A DNA stretch of 64,000 nt from Candidatus Pedobacter colombiensis (GTDB lineage Bacteria; Bacteroidota; Bacteroidia; Sphingobacteriales; Sphingobacteriaceae). The DNA lies in NCBI GenBank assembly GCA_029202485.1, contig CP119313.1:4092001-4156000 (forward strand). The letters are read 5' to 3'. How positions within the stretch are numbered: the stretch's first letter is position 1; every line of letters begins with the position of its first letter. Shown here piece by piece: positions 24,796 to 33,878 of this stretch. The position numbers and the translations under genes are program-made. Under the pieces are notes generated by a model that ran no database searches, had not been told where the DNA came from, and saw nothing but the letters and a program-made list of their open reading frames with translations.

Positions 24796-25311
24796 TTATA
24801 AACTGTTTACTTCTTTCTCTATCTTACTAATTATATCTAATGCTTTAGGTGTTACCGCAAGCTCTTTTGCTTTTTCAAGGTAGGCAGCACTACGTACTTT
24901 ATCTTTCTTCCTTAGGGCCAGATTAGCCAAATGAATCATCACAAAAGCTTTATCATTCTTTCCACCTAAAGGAAAACGACTGGCTATTTGAAAGTGAAAT
25001 TCTGCAGCCTCATAATCCTCCTTTTTTAAAGCAATATTGGCCCGCATAAACTCGTAATAACCACGTCTGTTTTTAGCTAACCGATCAGCATTAGGCACCT
25101 CATTTAGCAATTGCTCTGCACGCGCATGGTCGCCATTTTTAAAATGTTTTGAGGCCAGCAATATAGAACTGTGCTTAAAGTGGCTCCACAAAACAAAGGC
25201 AAACAAAAAGCCGGCAATAGCTGCCAGCTGATATTGATCATAAAAAAGGCATACCAGGATCGCGATAGCAAAAACTGCCATCAGGGCATACCTGCCTTTT
25301 GAATTATACAT
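24796..25311 (-). CDS. TPR-containing membrane protein in heme operon
   Basis: This 171-residue protein has two predicted N-terminal transmembrane helices (YALMAVFAIAILVCLFYD and AAIAGFLFAFVLW). Tetratricopeptide-like repeats follow (for example FKNGDHARAEQLLNEVP, LKKEDYEAAEFHFQIAS and LRKKDKVRSAAYLEKAKEL). It overlaps the response-regulator gene by one base (TAATG), so it is translationally coupled. The topology resembles HemY-like membrane TPR proteins of proteobacteria, but I cannot claim homology. A scaffold role for heme enzymes is only a possibility. Confidence 0.7.
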   Translation of the reverse strand: MYNSKGRYALMAVFAIAILVCLFYDQYQLAAIAGFLFAFVLWSHFKHSSILLASKHFKNGDHARAEQLLNEVPNADRLAKNRRGYYEFMRANIALKKEDYEAAEFHFQIASRFPLGGKNDKAFVMIHLANLALRKKDKVRSAAYLEKAKELAVTPKALDIISKIEKEVNSL

Positions 25312-26021
25312 TAATGAATATCCGTGAATTTATAGCCTACACCTCTGATCGAATGAAAATAAACCGGGTTTTTCTGATCTGGCTCAAAATACTTTCGGAA
25401 AGTCAAGATGAAGTTATCTATCGTTCTTGTAGATGGATAAACGTCATAATTCCAAACTGTTTCCAAAATCTGTTCGCGTGATACAGCTTCATTTTTACGC
25501 TCTATCAGCAATTTCAAAAGCATAGTTTCCTTTTTGGTTAAAGGCACAATCACACCATCATCCTGTTTCAACTCAAACGAGTTAAAATAAATGGTTTTAT
25601 CACCAATTTTATAAGAGTTTATTTCTTTTAAATCGTCAGCTTTCATGCTGCGTTTTACCAGAATGCCTACTCTTAAGATCAGTTCTTCCAGGTTAAAAGG
25701 TTTTACCAAATAATCATCGGCTCCCTTTTTAAGTCCCATTACTCTATCTTCGCTGGTATTTTTAGCAGTTAAGAAAAGAATAGGTACTTCAGTATTTTCT
25801 AATCTGATGGTTTCACACACCTGGAAACCGTCCATTTCCGGAAGCATTACATCCAGGATAATTAGGTTAAAACGCTCTTCCTTAAAAACCTTTAAGGCCG
25901 TTTTACCATCTTTTACAGCATGTACTTTATAACCTTCAAGCTCAAGGTTTAATTTTATCGCATCTAATAAATGGTCTTCATCTTCAACCAGCAGTATTCT
26001 TAATTTCTGTTGCATAATCAA
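25311..26021 (-). CDS. OmpR/PhoB-family response regulator in heme operon
   Basis: This 236-residue regulator has a receiver domain at residues 1-120 (LLVEDEDHLLD with the acidic pocket, phospho-acceptor Asp in NLIILDVMLPEMDG, Lys in LVKPF). A winged-helix DNA-binding domain follows, with VYPSTRTIDNFILTFRKYFE and the family's GVGYKF ending. It overlaps the histidine kinase gene by 4 bp (ATGA), which marks them as a cognate pair. The targets are unknown; placement in the heme operon suggests autoregulation or control of tetrapyrrole flux. Confidence 0.93.
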   Translation of the reverse strand: MIMQQKLRILLVEDEDHLLDAIKLNLELEGYKVHAVKDGKTALKVFKEERFNLIILDVMLPEMDGFQVCETIRLENTEVPILFLTAKNTSEDRVMGLKKGADDYLVKPFNLEELILRVGILVKRSMKADDLKEINSYKIGDKTIYFNSFELKQDDGVIVPLTKKETMLLKLLIERKNEAVSREQILETVWNYDVYPSTRTIDNFILTFRKYFEPDQKNPVYFHSIRGVGYKFTDIH

Positions 26022-26884
26022 CTAAATGTTATTTCAAAAATAGCACCTTGCGGTACGTTATCTCTAACGCTGATATCAGCGTCGTGGCTTTGTAATACTT
26101 CCTTAACAATAAACAGGCCTAAACCTGTTCCTTTTGATTTTCTGACATTCTCATCACCAACACGGTAAAATTTATCGAAAATAAGCATCTTTTCTGCATC
26201 AGGAATACCTGGCCCTTTGTCAGATACCCTTAAAAAAGGATGACCATCTTTCTCCATCAATTCAACAGATACATCTGCACAAGGTCCAGAATACTTCACT
26301 GCATTCTCAACAAGGTTCGTCACTACCGAAGAAAGTGCAAACTGATCGCCCATCACTTTAATTCCCGGTTTAATTACCGGAGTGATCAACTGCTCACATC
26401 CACACGAATGCACCTGCAGCCTGTCTGTAATCTTAGTTACCAGTTCAGAAAAGTCAAATTCCTCCTTAGGGAAGGAATAAGAGCGGTTTTCTATCTTGGT
26501 AGCCAGCAACATATTCTCCACCAGATCATCCAAACGCTCAATATCTTTTAATGAATTACTCAGCAAAGAAGTCTGCCTTGCTTTATCCAGATCACGTTTC
26601 ACGATCGTTTGTATAGATAACTTTATAGCCGCTAACGGCGATTTTAGCTCATGTGTTACAGACAATAAAAAGTTTTGCTGCTGTTCGCGTAAACGCTCTT
26701 CTTTTTTAATAGACTGATGTAAAAAATAGGCACCAATACATAGTAAAAATAAAAATACCGATCCTTCTCCCATGACCATTGCCATTCTGGCAGGTTCCAG
26801 CCTTACCACCAATGTGCCCCAAGAGATGAGCTGCACCATTGCATAAAGCAACATGAAATAAAATATAATGATCGATTTCTTCAA
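26018..26884 (-). CDS. sensor histidine kinase in heme operon
   Basis: This 288-residue kinase has two transmembrane helices at the N-terminus with a very short periplasmic loop (about 12-20 residues). It then has a HisKA domain with the phospho-accepting His in SVTHELKSPLAAIKLS, and a HATPase domain with N-box NLVENAVKYS, DKGPGIPD and GTGLGLFIVKE. It lacks a sizeable extracellular sensor, so it may sense a membrane or cytoplasmic cue. It is encoded with its response regulator between hemL and the TPR gene. Confidence 0.93.
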   Translation of the reverse strand: MKKSIIIFYFMLLYAMVQLISWGTLVVRLEPARMAMVMGEGSVFLFLLCIGAYFLHQSIKKEERLREQQQNFLLSVTHELKSPLAAIKLSIQTIVKRDLDKARQTSLLSNSLKDIERLDDLVENMLLATKIENRSYSFPKEEFDFSELVTKITDRLQVHSCGCEQLITPVIKPGIKVMGDQFALSSVVTNLVENAVKYSGPCADVSVELMEKDGHPFLRVSDKGPGIPDAEKMLIFDKFYRVGDENVRKSKGTGLGLFIVKEVLQSHDADISVRDNVPQGAIFEITFS

Positions 26885-26919
26885 GATTACCTGTATTTAC
26901 TGTATAAATATACCATTAT

Positions 26920-28293
26920 TTACTTGTTCCTGAAAACAACATCAAGACTATCAAAAATGGCTCTTTTTGCTTTTTCAAGTTCAATTTTTGTATGTGCAGC
27001 AGAAACAAAACCTACCTCATAGCCTGAAGGGCCTAAATAAATGCCCCTGTTCAGCAATTCCCTATGCATTATCTTAAATTTCTCCATGCTATTGTGGTCA
27101 ATATCATCTGCAGTCTGAATCTTGTCCTTATCCGTAAAAGCAATCCAAAAAATAGAACCCACATAAAACACCTTTACTTTGTAATTTCTGGCTGTTGCAA
27201 AACGCTGTATACTCTCTGCAAATTCGCCAGCTTTATTGTTCAGATCTTTATAAAACCCTGAACGCAGCAATTCTGTCAGTTGAGCAATACCGGCAGCCAT
27301 GGCTACAGGGTTACCAGAAAGTGTTCCCGCCTGGTAAACCCCTCCATCAGGAGAAATATGTCCCATAATTTCGGCAGAAGCACCATACATACCTACAGGC
27401 AAACCACCACCGATAATTTTACCATAAGTAACAATATCAGGTTTCACACCATAATAAGCCGCAGCACCTTCAAAACCTAACCTAAAACCGGTAATTACCT
27501 CATCAAATATCAATAAAGCTCCATTTTCCTTACAAATACCTTGTAAGAAGGTTATATAAGCAGCATCCTGCATCAATAAACCATTATTTGCCGGGATACC
27601 TTCAATAATTACTGCTGCAACCTGATCCTTAAACTGATCAAAAGCTTGTTTCAAAGCCTCAGTATCGTTTAAAGGTAGTACGATGGTTTCCTGTGCAAAA
27701 GCCTTAGGTACACCAGCAGATGAAGTTTCACCGAAAGTAACCAAACCTGAACCTGCTTTTACCAATAATGAATCACTATGACCGTGGTAGCAACCTTCAA
27801 ACTTAATAATCTTATCTCTACCGGTATATCCACGTGCCAATCTAATGGCTGACATTACGGCTTCTGTACCAGAGCTGGTAAAACGTATTTTTTCAACAAA
27901 CTTGTTGTTTTTAATAATCAGCTCCGCCAGTTCATTTTCCAAAGCAGTTGGCGCACCGAAGCTCATGCCATTCTGCATTACCTCAGTAACCTTTTCCCTT
28001 ACCTTTGCATGGTTATGTCCCAGGATTAATGGTCCCCAGCTACCGCAAAAATCTATAAATTGATTGCCATCTGCATCCCATACAAAGCAGCCGTCCCCTT
28101 TTTGAATAAAAAGTGGAGTGCCATAAACCGACTTAAAAGCCCTAACCGGAGAGTTTACACCTCCCGGGAAATAGTTTTTCGCCTTTTCGTATAATTCTGC
28201 AGACTTTTCTCTGGAAATATCCGGCTTACTACCTGTGTTTACAGGTACATCGCCTTCATTTCCTGAAAACATTTTTTTTAAAGATTCTAACAT
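26920..28293 (-). CDS. hemL: glutamate-1-semialdehyde 2,1-aminomutase
   Basis: HemL converts glutamate-1-semialdehyde to 5-aminolevulinate in the C5 pathway. This 457-residue PLP enzyme has the N-terminal YFPGGVNSPVRAFKSV, the PLP-lysine motif VTYGKIIGGGLPVGMYG, and DEVITGFRLG. An extra N-terminal segment of about 25 residues (MLESLKKMFSGNEG...) precedes the normal start region, so the real start might be internal; no better ATG is obvious. It is the fourth gene of the heme operon. Confidence 0.96.
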   Translation of the reverse strand: MLESLKKMFSGNEGDVPVNTGSKPDISREKSAELYEKAKNYFPGGVNSPVRAFKSVYGTPLFIQKGDGCFVWDADGNQFIDFCGSWGPLILGHNHAKVREKVTEVMQNGMSFGAPTALENELAELIIKNNKFVEKIRFTSSGTEAVMSAIRLARGYTGRDKIIKFEGCYHGHSDSLLVKAGSGLVTFGETSSAGVPKAFAQETIVLPLNDTEALKQAFDQFKDQVAAVIIEGIPANNGLLMQDAAYITFLQGICKENGALLIFDEVITGFRLGFEGAAAYYGVKPDIVTYGKIIGGGLPVGMYGASAEIMGHISPDGGVYQAGTLSGNPVAMAAGIAQLTELLRSGFYKDLNNKAGEFAESIQRFATARNYKVKVFYVGSIFWIAFTDKDKIQTADDIDHNSMEKFKIMHRELLNRGIYLGPSGYEVGFVSAAHTKIELEKAKRAIFDSLDVVFRNK

Positions 28294-28341
28294 ATGCTTA
28301 TTTCAATTCTGTGTGTCCTATTGTTTCCAACAAAGCACAAC

Positions 28342-29310
28342 TTACATCCAATTCTTTTCTACAATATCCCTGATGTGGTAAGTCGTGATGATGCTTGCCC
28401 CTGCACGCGCAAAAGCATGCATGGTTTCCATTACTACTTTTTGTTCGTCTATCCAGCCTCTTTGTGCTGCTGCTTTAACCATCGAATATTCTCCGGATAC
28501 ATTATAGCAGGCAATCGGCACATCAGTATGCTGCTTTAGGTTATGCATAACATCAAGGTAAGCCAAGGCAGGTTTTACCATTAATACATCAGCACCTTCA
28601 CTTTCGTCTAGCAAAGCTTCTCTTAAGGCCTCATTACCATTTCTAAAATCCATCTGGTAAGCCTTTCTGTCACCTTTACTTGGCGCACAGTCTGCAGCTT
28701 CCCTGAATGGTCCGTAGTAAGCTGATGCAAATTTGGTAGCATGCGACATAATCGCAGCATTTGCATGACCTGCTCCGTCCAATACACTCCTTATTGCAGC
28801 TACACGTCCATCCATCATATCAGATGGAGCCAACATATCTGCTCCTGCTTGCACATGAGTAAGTGCCATTTTAGCGATAACCTCAACAGTTTCATCATTT
28901 TGAACGTAATCATCCTTTAATATACCGCAATGTCCATGTGTGGTATAAGAACACACACAAACATCAGTTACAATATAAAGGTCATCACCAAAGTTTTTCT
29001 TCAATAAACGTACAGCTGAAGGAACCAGAGAATGATCATGATAGGCAGATGCAGCATTTTCACTTTTCTCATCCCCCACACCAAAAAGCATAATCTTGTT
29101 TACGCCCAGTTTTAATCCCTTCTCTACATCCCTTACCAATGTATCTTCCGAAAAATGACTGATACCCGGCATTGCATCTAACGGATGAACAACGTCTTTT
29201 CCCGGAACAACAAAGTATGGATAAATGAACATGTCTTTAGATAACCGTGTTTCGGCTATCATCTCTCTCACAACAGGATTTTTCCTTAATCTACGCGGAC
29301 GGTGTAACAT
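28342..29310 (-). CDS. hemB: delta-aminolevulinic acid dehydratase (porphobilinogen synthase)
   Basis: HemB joins two 5-aminolevulinate molecules to form porphobilinogen. The 322-residue protein has the cysteine metal site CVCSYTTHGHCGIL, the Schiff-base lysines in SHATKFASAYYGPFREAA and LMVKPALAYLD, and the N-terminal RPRRLRKNPVVREMIAET. The cysteine-type metal site suggests a zinc-dependent enzyme. It is 33 bp after hemC-hemD and 48 bp before hemL. Confidence 0.97.
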   Translation of the reverse strand: MLHRPRRLRKNPVVREMIAETRLSKDMFIYPYFVVPGKDVVHPLDAMPGISHFSEDTLVRDVEKGLKLGVNKIMLFGVGDEKSENAASAYHDHSLVPSAVRLLKKNFGDDLYIVTDVCVCSYTTHGHCGILKDDYVQNDETVEVIAKMALTHVQAGADMLAPSDMMDGRVAAIRSVLDGAGHANAAIMSHATKFASAYYGPFREAADCAPSKGDRKAYQMDFRNGNEALREALLDESEGADVLMVKPALAYLDVMHNLKQHTDVPIACYNVSGEYSMVKAAAQRGWIDEQKVVMETMHAFARAGASIITTYHIRDIVEKNWM

Positions 29311-29343
29311 ATCTTTACTCTTTAATCTTTGTTCCTTGTTTTC

Positions 29344-30921
29344 TTACAAATCAATTCCAAAAACGGCTTCAGCTAAGCCGATTTCATCAGGAGAATAAGG
29401 TAAAATCACCTTCACTCCCATTTCTTCAAACTTTTTAGCGGTAGAATTGCCAATCGCAATTACCTTTTGCCCTGGATCCAATAGGTTATCCACAAAATAC
29501 GCCTCCACATTTGATGGACTTGTAAATATGAGCACCTCAGCATAAGTCTGAGCTATATTTTCTTCAATAACCGTTTCGTAAATCGGCAGATCAACTACTT
29601 TTGTATCTGGCTTTAACGCTTTTTGAATGCTCAATAATGAATCCTGCGCTCTTGGGAACAATACTGTTTTTCCCGCAACAGCCTCAGCAAACAATTCAGC
29701 AACCTCATCTATATCACCACCTTCACCAACATAATCAGCCACATGACCCATTCTTCTTAATGAATCTTCAGATCCCTTACCTGCTACACCAAACTTTACA
29801 TGCTTAGGTAGCATTGGTTTCAGCTGAAAGAAATAGTCTACACTATTTCTACTGCTAAAGAAGATCCATTCTATATGTTTTAAGTAAAACGGATCTAAAA
29901 CGGTTACAATTGGAAAAGTACGGATCAACGATCTCGCATCTATTTCTATATTGTGCTTTGCAAGTGCTTTTCTAAAATAATTATGCTCGCCAACTTCTCT
30001 GGAAATAAAAACCTTAGCCGGAAGCTTCCTATCTGCACTAAACTTAGTTACAATTTTTTCGGCCAGTCCATCCAGATTTCCTACCCGATAAAACAAACGA
30101 TCAGGGAAGTCTTCATCAGTCTCTGCCTTTGAAGTCCAGACCTCATATTGTCCCTCTTCCTTTTTACAATAACAGCCCAAAGGCATGTGACAACCGCCTT
30201 CAAAAAGGTTTAACACCTTACGTTCTACAGCAATCTCATCCGCCGTTTCCTGATGGTGTATTTTTTGAAGCGTATCGAACAATTCATTATCATTTTCCCT
30301 GATTTGGATCGCAAGCGCACCTTGTGCAGGAGCTGGAACCACATCAGTAGGATCTATCACCTCAACATGAAATTCAGAAAGATCAATGTTTAAGCGGTTC
30401 ACTCCAGCTTTAGCGATCATGATGGCATCATAATCCTCATCCCTTAATTTTTGAATACGGGTAGGTACGTTACCTCTTAAATCTTCAATATTTAAATCCG
30501 GGCGAAGTGCAAGCAATTGAGCTTTACGTCTGTTCGATGAAGTTCCAACCATTGCTCCCGTTTTTAAAGAAAATTTATGGGTGATGTTTACGCAATCCTT
30601 AAGGATCAGTAACAACTCAGATGGATCTTCGCGCTCAGTTACCGCAGCAATAGTTAATCCGGCAGGATGTACGGTAGGTAAATCTTTATGTGAGTGTACC
30701 GCAATATCGATGGTACCACCTAAAAGCTCTTCTTCCAGCTCTTTAGTAAAGAAACCTTTACCCTCAAGTTTATCCAACCTAAGATTTAAAATCTTGTCGC
30801 CCTGAGTTTTAATGATCTTCAATTCAGCCTCAACACCGATAGCTGCTAATTTATCTTTAATGAAATTGGCCTGCCATAAAGCCAGGTCGCTACCTCTTGT
30901 ACCTATAATAAGTCTTTTCAC
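29344..30921 (-). CDS. hemC: fused hydroxymethylbilane synthase and uroporphyrinogen-III synthase
   Basis: This 525-residue protein is about 200 residues longer than normal HemC. Residues 1-300 are porphobilinogen deaminase, with VHSHKDLPT (catalytic Asp80), APAQGALAIQIR and the dipyrromethane-cofactor Cys244 in EGGCHMPLG. Residues from about 302 to 525 look like HemD, with FFSSRNSVDYF, LIFTSPSNVEAYF and AIGNSTAKKFEEMG. One polypeptide would therefore make and cyclise hydroxymethylbilane to uroporphyrinogen III, channelling an unstable intermediate. No separate hemD is visible in the window. Confidence 0.9.
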   Translation of the reverse strand: MKRLIIGTRGSDLALWQANFIKDKLAAIGVEAELKIIKTQGDKILNLRLDKLEGKGFFTKELEEELLGGTIDIAVHSHKDLPTVHPAGLTIAAVTEREDPSELLLILKDCVNITHKFSLKTGAMVGTSSNRRKAQLLALRPDLNIEDLRGNVPTRIQKLRDEDYDAIMIAKAGVNRLNIDLSEFHVEVIDPTDVVPAPAQGALAIQIRENDNELFDTLQKIHHQETADEIAVERKVLNLFEGGCHMPLGCYCKKEEGQYEVWTSKAETDEDFPDRLFYRVGNLDGLAEKIVTKFSADRKLPAKVFISREVGEHNYFRKALAKHNIEIDARSLIRTFPIVTVLDPFYLKHIEWIFFSSRNSVDYFFQLKPMLPKHVKFGVAGKGSEDSLRRMGHVADYVGEGGDIDEVAELFAEAVAGKTVLFPRAQDSLLSIQKALKPDTKVVDLPIYETVIEENIAQTYAEVLIFTSPSNVEAYFVDNLLDPGQKVIAIGNSTAKKFEEMGVKVILPYSPDEIGLAEAVFGIDL

Positions 30922-30946
30922 GTTGATTGCTATTTTTTTGGCAAAT

Positions 30947-32173
30947 TTAGCTATTCTTTACCAATATCTCCTTTGCCATTACCATTGGAACGCTGATGTA
31001 TTTTTTTTCCATGTAATTCATCACTTTTTCCAATACTAATCTTGAATTTTCATCCAGATTATTGATCTCCTCGGCAAAGATCCCATTGATAGCAGTATGC
31101 TTAATTTCCTTAATTTTCTCCGGAACGCAGCTCATAGCGATTTCAATTTTGCGCTGACGCAATACCAATTCAAAATCTTTGATATTTTCATCGATAATGT
31201 GCTCGGCATTTACCAGCTCATCATAGCGTTCCTGAATATTTTTACGGGCAGTCTCTTTTAAAGATTCAACCTCGATGTAGTGTATTGGGAAGTTTTTAAC
31301 CACTTCAGCAGCGGTGTCATTAGGAATGGCCAAATCAACGATTACCTTTTTAGCGGTATCCCCATTCAGCAGTTTTCTATAAAGCGCTTCAGTAACAATA
31401 GGTTCGGTAGCTCCTGTACAAGTAATAATCACGTCAAATCCCTGATCATAATTTTCAAGCGCTGTAAGCGGATAAGCTGTACCATTCAGTTCTTTAGCCA
31501 GTACTTCTGCATTTTCAAGTGTTCTGTTAAAAACCGAGAAGTTAGAGTACTTATGCTTTTTAAGATATTGAGCTAAATTCTTATTTGTTTCACCCGCACC
31601 AATGATCAGTAACCTCGAGTTGGCGCACATCTTAAGATCACGCAGCTTACGGTAAGCCAAAGAAACAACTGAAACTGGATTTTTAGAAATATTGGTATGT
31701 GTATAAACTTCCTTCGCTGTTTTCACAACTCTGTTCATAATCATCCGCATATAATCTCCGGTAAATCCTGCAATGCGGCAGGCTTCATAAGCCTTACGAA
31801 TCTGGGCAAGAATCTCCTTTTCGCCTACAACCAAGCTTTCTAATGAGCAAGAAGTACGTAACAGATGATTAAAAGCTTCTAACTGTTCATATACAGATAC
31901 ATTTTCAACAAACTGCTCCATATACTGTGGTGGCAAGCCCATATCCAGTACAGTTAAAAAACGAAGAATAAAATCTTTATCTAAATTATCTGAAGCAGTG
32001 AATACAAATTCAACTCTATTGCACGTTCCTACATAGAATATTTCCTTAACACCTAACTCTGATTGAATGTTTCTCAACCTATCGTCCAATGTTTGCTCAC
32101 ATATTACCAATTTGCCTAAGGACTTTAGGTCAATCTGTTTATGCGTGAAAGCAATGATCTTTAAATATTCCAA
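30947..32173 (-). CDS. hemA: glutamyl-tRNA reductase
   Basis: HemA reduces glutamyl-tRNA to glutamate-1-semialdehyde, the entry step of the C5 heme pathway. I place the start at the TTG at 32173, where an AGGA lies 9 bases upstream and the protein begins MEYLKIIAFTHKQIDL. The frame also reaches another TTG at 32221. The catalytic Cys is in YVGTCNRVEF (about residue 51). SCSLESLVVGEKEILAQIRKAYE and the NADPH-binding LLIIGAGETNKNLA are canonical. It is the first gene of the nine-gene operon, so its weak TTG start may limit pathway entry. Confidence 0.95.
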   Translation of the reverse strand: MEYLKIIAFTHKQIDLKSLGKLVICEQTLDDRLRNIQSELGVKEIFYVGTCNRVEFVFTASDNLDKDFILRFLTVLDMGLPPQYMEQFVENVSVYEQLEAFNHLLRTSCSLESLVVGEKEILAQIRKAYEACRIAGFTGDYMRMIMNRVVKTAKEVYTHTNISKNPVSVVSLAYRKLRDLKMCANSRLLIIGAGETNKNLAQYLKKHKYSNFSVFNRTLENAEVLAKELNGTAYPLTALENYDQGFDVIITCTGATEPIVTEALYRKLLNGDTAKKVIVDLAIPNDTAAEVVKNFPIHYIEVESLKETARKNIQERYDELVNAEHIIDENIKDFELVLRQRKIEIAMSCVPEKIKEIKHTAINGIFAEEINNLDENSRLVLEKVMNYMEKKYISVPMVMAKEILVKNS

Positions 32174-32346
32174 AATAATAGTATCCTGTTTGTTTTTAGC
32201 GAAACAAAAGTAACAAGACAAGGCTGTTCCACTGTCATTATGCTGTAATTAAGAGCTATTTAGAAAGATTTTAAATAAATACAAGTAGCTAAACATCCAT
32301 ATTTTAATTTTGTTATATTGTCTAAACACCATACAGGTAGCTATAT

Positions 32347-33189
32347 ATGATTAAAAAGGAACACTTTACACTAAGCGGCGCATCAGGAAAAACGATTCTT
32401 GGCGATTGGACTTATGACGATAAAAACACAAATCCCGACACTATAATTTTCATTCACGGCTTTAAGGGCTTTAAAGATTGGGGGGCACACAACTTAACAG
32501 CGGCATTTTTCGCTTCCAATGGGTATAGATACCTCAAATTCAACCTGTCTCACAGCGGAGTTACCCCGCAAAATCAAAATGACGTAACCGATATGGATGC
32601 TTTTGCCAGCAATACCATCAGTAAAGAGCTTTCAGATCTGGAAACAGTAATCGATTATGTCGACACCACCTTTCCATCTACTTCCATTTACCTGATAGGG
32701 CATAGCAGAGGCGGTGGTCTGGCAATTATTCAGGCAGCAAAAGATCACAGGATCAGTAAACTCATTACCTGGTCTGCCATTTCCGATTTCTCCAGCCTTT
32801 GGAAAAAAGAGCAGGAAAAGGAGTGGATTCAAACAGGCAAAATCTTTGTAGAGAATGCCCGTACAAAAGAAAAAATGCCTTTAAATAATACATTACTGGA
32901 GGACTTCAATAAACACAAAACACATTTTAACATCATAAATGCTGCAAAGCGTGTACATATCCCCTGGTTAATTTTGCATGGCGACGACGACGTTAATGTT
33001 AAGTTTAGTGTAGCACAAGAATTAGCACAAAATCAACTGAACGCTAAGATTCAAAAGATTGAGGGGGCAAATCATGTATATGGTGCATCGCACCCATATA
33101 CATCAGATCAATTACCCCCTCATTTATATGATGTTGCTGAAAAAAGCCTGGCATTTTTACGATCTACATCGGCAATAGACCATCTTTAA
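32347..33189 (+). CDS. alpha/beta hydrolase
   Basis: This 280-residue cytoplasmic serine hydrolase has the oxyanion segment IIFIHGFKGFKDWG, the nucleophile elbow GHSRGGG (Ser120), an acidic residue in LHGDDDVNVKFS, and the catalytic His in GANHVYG. The fold is dienelactone-hydrolase or lipase-like, and the substrate is unknown. It is divergent from hemA. Its last 26 bases overlap the 3' end of the convergent lipoprotein gene. Confidence 0.85.
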   Translation: MIKKEHFTLSGASGKTILGDWTYDDKNTNPDTIIFIHGFKGFKDWGAHNLTAAFFASNGYRYLKFNLSHSGVTPQNQNDVTDMDAFASNTISKELSDLETVIDYVDTTFPSTSIYLIGHSRGGGLAIIQAAKDHRISKLITWSAISDFSSLWKKEQEKEWIQTGKIFVENARTKEKMPLNNTLLEDFNKHKTHFNIINAAKRVHIPWLILHGDDDVNVKFSVAQELAQNQLNAKIQKIEGANHVYGASHPYTSDQLPPHLYDVAEKSLAFLRSTSAIDHL

Positions 33190-33808
33190 CCATTTGGTTA
33201 ATCAAGATTTTAGGATAGCTATTTGCAAAGTTATCAATTGATGCAGGATTAACCGTTTCTGTCTGCGCAGACCAAACCAGCTTATTATCATCCATGCTAT
33301 ACAAATTGGTCTCCAGGAAATACTTTTTATCAGTTACATAATATCCCGGATCATAAAACATAGGGCGCCAGTAGTTATAGTAGCTATAAAATCCTCCATA
33401 CCATCCATAATACGGATAAGGGGCATAACCCATCGATCCTGGAACATATCTGGTTTCACTTTCCTTGTTTATCAATGATATCGTAAGAATGTAGTTAGCC
33501 CCAGAGTTCTGAATTCTGGATAACAACTCTCTTTCTGATGGCAACTTCTGGTAATAATCAGGACTAAAATATTCGGTACTCTTTACCACCTTAACGCCTT
33601 TTACCGCAGCTTGCGATGCCCACGCATTTTCCAGTTTAGTCCTGACTTCCATGTTTCTGGTCAGCGAAGCGATAAAGACGGTCCTTCCGCTCAACATTGT
33701 TCCTCTTGCAGAAGAACTAACCCATGATCCGGTTACTCTTGTTGCCGGGCTGCAAGACCACAGTATTCCACTTATCAGCAGAATAGCAAAAAAATTTACT
33801 TTTTTCAT
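33164..33808 (-). CDS. DUF4136-like lipoprotein with Tyr-rich segment
   Basis: This 214-residue lipoprotein (lipobox LWSC) begins CSPATRVTGSWVS, a common opening in Bacteroidota lipoproteins. The central part resembles DUF4136-type domains. A segment near residue 130 is extremely rich in Tyr, Pro, Gly and Trp (APYPYYGWYGGFYSYYNYW), which may be a surface-exposed or sticky loop. Its stop lies inside the coding region of the convergent hydrolase gene. The function is unknown. Confidence 0.7.
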   Translation of the reverse strand: MKKVNFFAILLISGILWSCSPATRVTGSWVSSSARGTMLSGRTVFIASLTRNMEVRTKLENAWASQAAVKGVKVVKSTEYFSPDYYQKLPSERELLSRIQNSGANYILTISLINKESETRYVPGSMGYAPYPYYGWYGGFYSYYNYWRPMFYDPGYYVTDKKYFLETNLYSMDDNKLVWSAQTETVNPASIDNFANSYPKILINQMVKDGLLPM

Positions 33809-33878
33809 AATCTAGATTTTTAAGCTTATAACATTTTTCCACAAAAAATGTTTCTGTTTTATTAAGCTTATATCTTGA

